Source: Typha latifolia
Lineage: Eukaryota > Streptophyta > Magnoliopsida > Poales > Typhaceae
NCBI GenBank assembly: GCA_019914945.1
Contig: CM034113.1
Location: 7,544,850 to 7,608,849, forward strand
Direction of reading: 5' to 3'
Length of the DNA: 64,000 nucleotides
Part shown: in pieces, positions 62,103 to 64,000 of the stretch
Numbering within the stretch: position 1 is the stretch's first letter
How the letters are laid out: the number at the start of each line of letters is the position of its first letter
The notes under the pieces: generated by a model
What the model was told of the DNA's origin: nothing
Database searches by the model: none
The model's input: the letters and a program-made list of their open reading frames with translations, nothing else
Made by a program: the position numbers and the translations under genes

Positions 62103-62191
62103 ATGTTATACTCCATTCCCACAACCACCCTTCTCCTTATCCAATGTCTCCAAACCTTAGTCTCCCCTTTCTTTTCCATGGAGGAGTAGTG
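62103..62191 (+). other. Overlapping upstream ORF of CCR4 (28 codons)
   Basis: ATG at 62103 opens a 28-codon frame that ends at TAG 62189-62191, in a different frame from the CCR4 start at 62144 and overlapping it by 48 nt. It has A at -3 (a favourable context), while the CCR4 ATG has C at -3. Whether the transcript includes it is not known. Confidence 0.5.
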
Positions 62192-64000
62192 ATAGGCTTC
62201 GTCTTCTTCTTCCTAACCACCATTACCGGTTCCCCTCTCTCCACCGTCGCCATCTCCCACCTCCACAACGCCACCATAGTCTGCGCGTTCCTCCCAAACG
62301 AGAACGCCTCCTACGACCTCAAGTGCACGGCTCTCCCCAAGCGGGTCCAGCGCATCTACCCATCGGGCCACTACCTGTACAGCGCCATCGCCGCAGGCGA
62401 TGGATTCCTCTGCGGGCTCACCAACGATGACGACGGCGTATCCACCATGCGCTGGTGGGATTTCACCAAGCGCCCGCGCCCCGCATCCGAGAACGCCACC
62501 GTCCCCGACGTCAAGCGCGTCTATATGGGGCCCCGGATCGCCGACCTCTCCGCCGGGGACTACCATGTCTGCGGCCTCATCGCTGCTGGGATCCGCTGCT
62601 GGCGGTGGCCGGGGCTGTCGTTCCCGAAAGGGATGACCTTCTCCGACGTCGCCGTCGGCGCCGACTTCGTCTGCGGGATCGTGAACGGATCGGGCGAGAT
62701 CAAGTGTGTCGGCAACAACACCGGGATCGTCGGACGTGAGCCGCCGGGGGGTCAATACACGGCGCTCGCTGCCGGATCCCTCCACGCGTGCGCGGTTTCC
62801 GCGGCAGGGAAGCTGGCGTGCTGGGGATCCGGTGCTCCGCGGTGGGAAGGAGACCTACCCTTCGAGATCAGCTCCTTGGCATTGGGGAAGAACAGGACGT
62901 GCGTCCTTCGCAGCAACGGGACGGTGGTCTGCTGGGGTTCGAACGCGGATCCGCCGAGTCGGTTCGCGGATTCCCAATTCGTCTCGATCCAGGCGAAAGG
63001 CGACTCCTTTTGCGGGATCTTGATGTCGAATTTTTCCCTGATCTGTTGGGGCAGCAAGTATTTTACAGACGCCCACCTGGTGTTCGATCGAGTGCTTCCC
63101 GGTCCTTGCGCCTCGATGTCTACTTGCGCCTGCGGTGTCTTGGCCGGATCCGGCAATCTTTGCTTAGAAGGCCAAATAATTTGCCAGCCCTGCGATCTTG
63201 ACTCGGATGGTTCTCCGACGGCGAAGGGGAGGAGAAAGATTGTGGTCTTCGTTGTGATAGGTGCGGTTGGGGTCGGCATTGGGTTGGTGGCGGTTGCTCT
63301 GTTCTTGGCTAGTTATTATAAGAGCAAACAAGGAAGGGAGAGCGAGGCTGGGAGGATTAGAATCCACGCCGACCCCGGAGTTCCGAGGCGGCGCAGCTAT
63401 CGCGGTAGTGGTGGAAGAGGAGGAGGAGGATCCCCGGCGGTAGAGCGGCGGCTGACCGCATTGATCGGCAAGGGTCCGAGCGGCACCATCGAGCAATTCC
63501 CGCTCCGTCTCCTCACCGCCGTCACCGCTGGCTTCGCCGAGGCGCAGAAGATCGGCTCCGGTAGCTTCGGCTCGGTCTACCGCGCCACCCTCCCCGACGG
63601 TCGCGAGGTTGCCATCAAGCGCGCGGAGCCGAATTCGTTTCCCCCTTCTGTCGCCGGTACCACCGCGTCCACGTCGGCGGCGCCGGCTCGCCGCCGGCGA
63701 GACCGGGACGCCGCCTTCCTCTCGGAGCTCGCCCTCCTCTCCCGCGTGAACCACAGGAACCTCGTCCGCCTCCTCGGGTTCTGCATCGAGTCGGCGGAGC
63801 GCGTCCTCGTGTACGAGTTCATGGCGAACGGAACCCTCCACGATCACCTACACAAGCAGGCCCAAACCCCTCCTCCTCTGGCCTCATGGCACGCGAGGCT
63901 CAAATTAGCACTCGATGCCGCGAGGGGGATCGAGTACCTCCACTCCTACGCCGTGCCGCCGATCATTCACCGCGACATCAAGTCCTCCAATATCCTCCTT
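62144..64000 (+). CDS. CCR4: CCR4-like crinkly4-family receptor kinase, 5' part (619 codons)
   Basis: A single open frame runs from ATG 62144 off the right edge. Crinkly4-related kinases are plasma-membrane receptors in epidermal and developmental signalling; the job of CCR4 itself is little known. Order: signal peptide (about residues 1-31, VIGFVFFFLTTITGS), the extracellular domain of crinkly repeats (about 40-345) with C-containing units such as GDGFLCGL, GDYHVCGL, GADFVCGI and GSLHACAVS, a short Cys cluster (CASMSTCACG...CQPC), a membrane helix (about 365-390, VVFVVIGAVGVGIGLVAVAL), and a kinase domain from about 464: IGSGSFGSVYRATL, EVAIKRAEP, NHRNLVRLLGFC and HRDIKSSNILL, where the window ends. 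The Cys cluster is much smaller than the TNFR-like region of ACR4, which favours the CCR group. The start is chosen because it alone gives a signal peptide. The frame is markedly GC-rich beside its AT-rich flanks. Confidence 0.93.
   Translation, partial: MSPNLSLPFLFHGGVVIGFVFFFLTTITGSPLSTVAISHLHNATIVCAFLPNENASYDLKCTALPKRVQRIYPSGHYLYSAIAAGDGFLCGLTNDDDGVSTMRWWDFTKRPRPASENATVPDVKRVYMGPRIADLSAGDYHVCGLIAAGIRCWRWPGLSFPKGMTFSDVAVGADFVCGIVNGSGEIKCVGNNTGIVGREPPGGQYTALAAGSLHACAVSAAGKLACWGSGAPRWEGDLPFEISSLALGKNRTCVLRSNGTVVCWGSNADPPSRFADSQFVSIQAKGDSFCGILMSNFSLICWGSKYFTDAHLVFDRVLPGPCASMSTCACGVLAGSGNLCLEGQIICQPCDLDSDGSPTAKGRRKIVVFVVIGAVGVGIGLVAVALFLASYYKSKQGRESEAGRIRIHADPGVPRRRSYRGSGGRGGGGSPAVERRLTALIGKGPSGTIEQFPLRLLTAVTAGFAEAQKIGSGSFGSVYRATLPDGREVAIKRAEPNSFPPSVAGTTASTSAAPARRRRDRDAAFLSELALLSRVNHRNLVRLLGFCIESAERVLVYEFMANGTLHDHLHKQAQTPPPLASWHARLKLALDAARGIEYLHSYAVPPIIHRDIKSSNILL

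Noticed and set aside
61979..62179. Poly-Phe (+) and poly-Arg (-) reading frames
   Set aside because: They are produced by the (TCT)25 microsatellite and have no other coding character.
62213..62785. 190-codon frame on the - strand
   Set aside because: It is a shadow of the GC-rich CCR4 coding frame, which has clear crinkly repeats and a kinase domain.
63164..63847. 227-codon frame on the - strand
   Set aside because: Also antisense to CCR4; GC-rich genes often give long open shadows, and it has no domain I recognise.
1..64000. CRISPR arrays, operons, bacterial ribosome-binding sites, insertion sequences, organelle DNA insertions and known microRNA precursors
   Set aside because: None seen. 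The window is eukaryotic nuclear DNA with spliced plant genes, and no mature microRNA sequence that I recognise was found by eye.

Overview
This is a nuclear plant chromosome segment, AT-rich overall. Genes are split by AG-ending introns, flanks carry short non-autonomous transposons and microsatellites, and every recognised gene is a standard angiosperm family. A monocot is plausible, because one gene (the crinkly4-type kinase at the right edge) is strikingly GC-rich beside AT-rich neighbours, as in the bimodal GC content of many monocots. The species cannot be fixed from the sequence alone.

All nine recognised loci, eight genes and one pseudogene, are on the + strand. In order they are: the 3' part of a CLPTM1-family membrane protein gene (2174-4106); SGS3, the RNA-silencing cofactor (CDS 8795-16032, 642 aa); an NPF4-clade NRT1/PTR transporter (23715-26680, 607 aa); a decayed PPR gene (about 27600-29960); an NSRP1/DUF2040 splicing-factor homologue (31241-35149, 305 aa); organellar GAR synthetase PUR2 (37142-40564, 527 aa); a type-II prohibitin (41343-44162, 294 aa); a GTE1/GTE6 bromodomain-NET protein (45348-49110, 393 aa); a CEPR2-like LRR receptor kinase (54215-57629, 961 aa); and the first 619 codons of a CCR4-like crinkly4-family receptor kinase (62144 to the window end). 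That list has ten entries: nine genes, of which two are cut by the window edges, plus one pseudogene. Exon joins were set by reading-frame continuity across GT-AG boundaries, with one GC-AG intron in PUR2.

Between and inside the genes are small mobile elements. The best defined are a 285-bp TRIM/SMART-like LTR element with 5-bp target duplications in the SGS3 leader intron, and a 1,159-bp hAT-like element with 8-bp target duplications in an NSRP1 intron. Other pieces include a second hAT-like element, degraded copies of the TRIM, AT-rich MITEs with long terminal inverted repeats near PUR2, CEPR2 and CCR4, and many (TA)n, (TC)n and (CTT)n tracts.

The genes do not form a pathway or an operon-like unit; this is an ordinary gene-dense plant region. 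I found no convincing new multi-gene system. The points most worth following are local: a (TC)35 tract fused to a splice donor, an overlapping upstream ORF at the CCR4 start, the GC-AG intron, and the two elements with intact target duplications.
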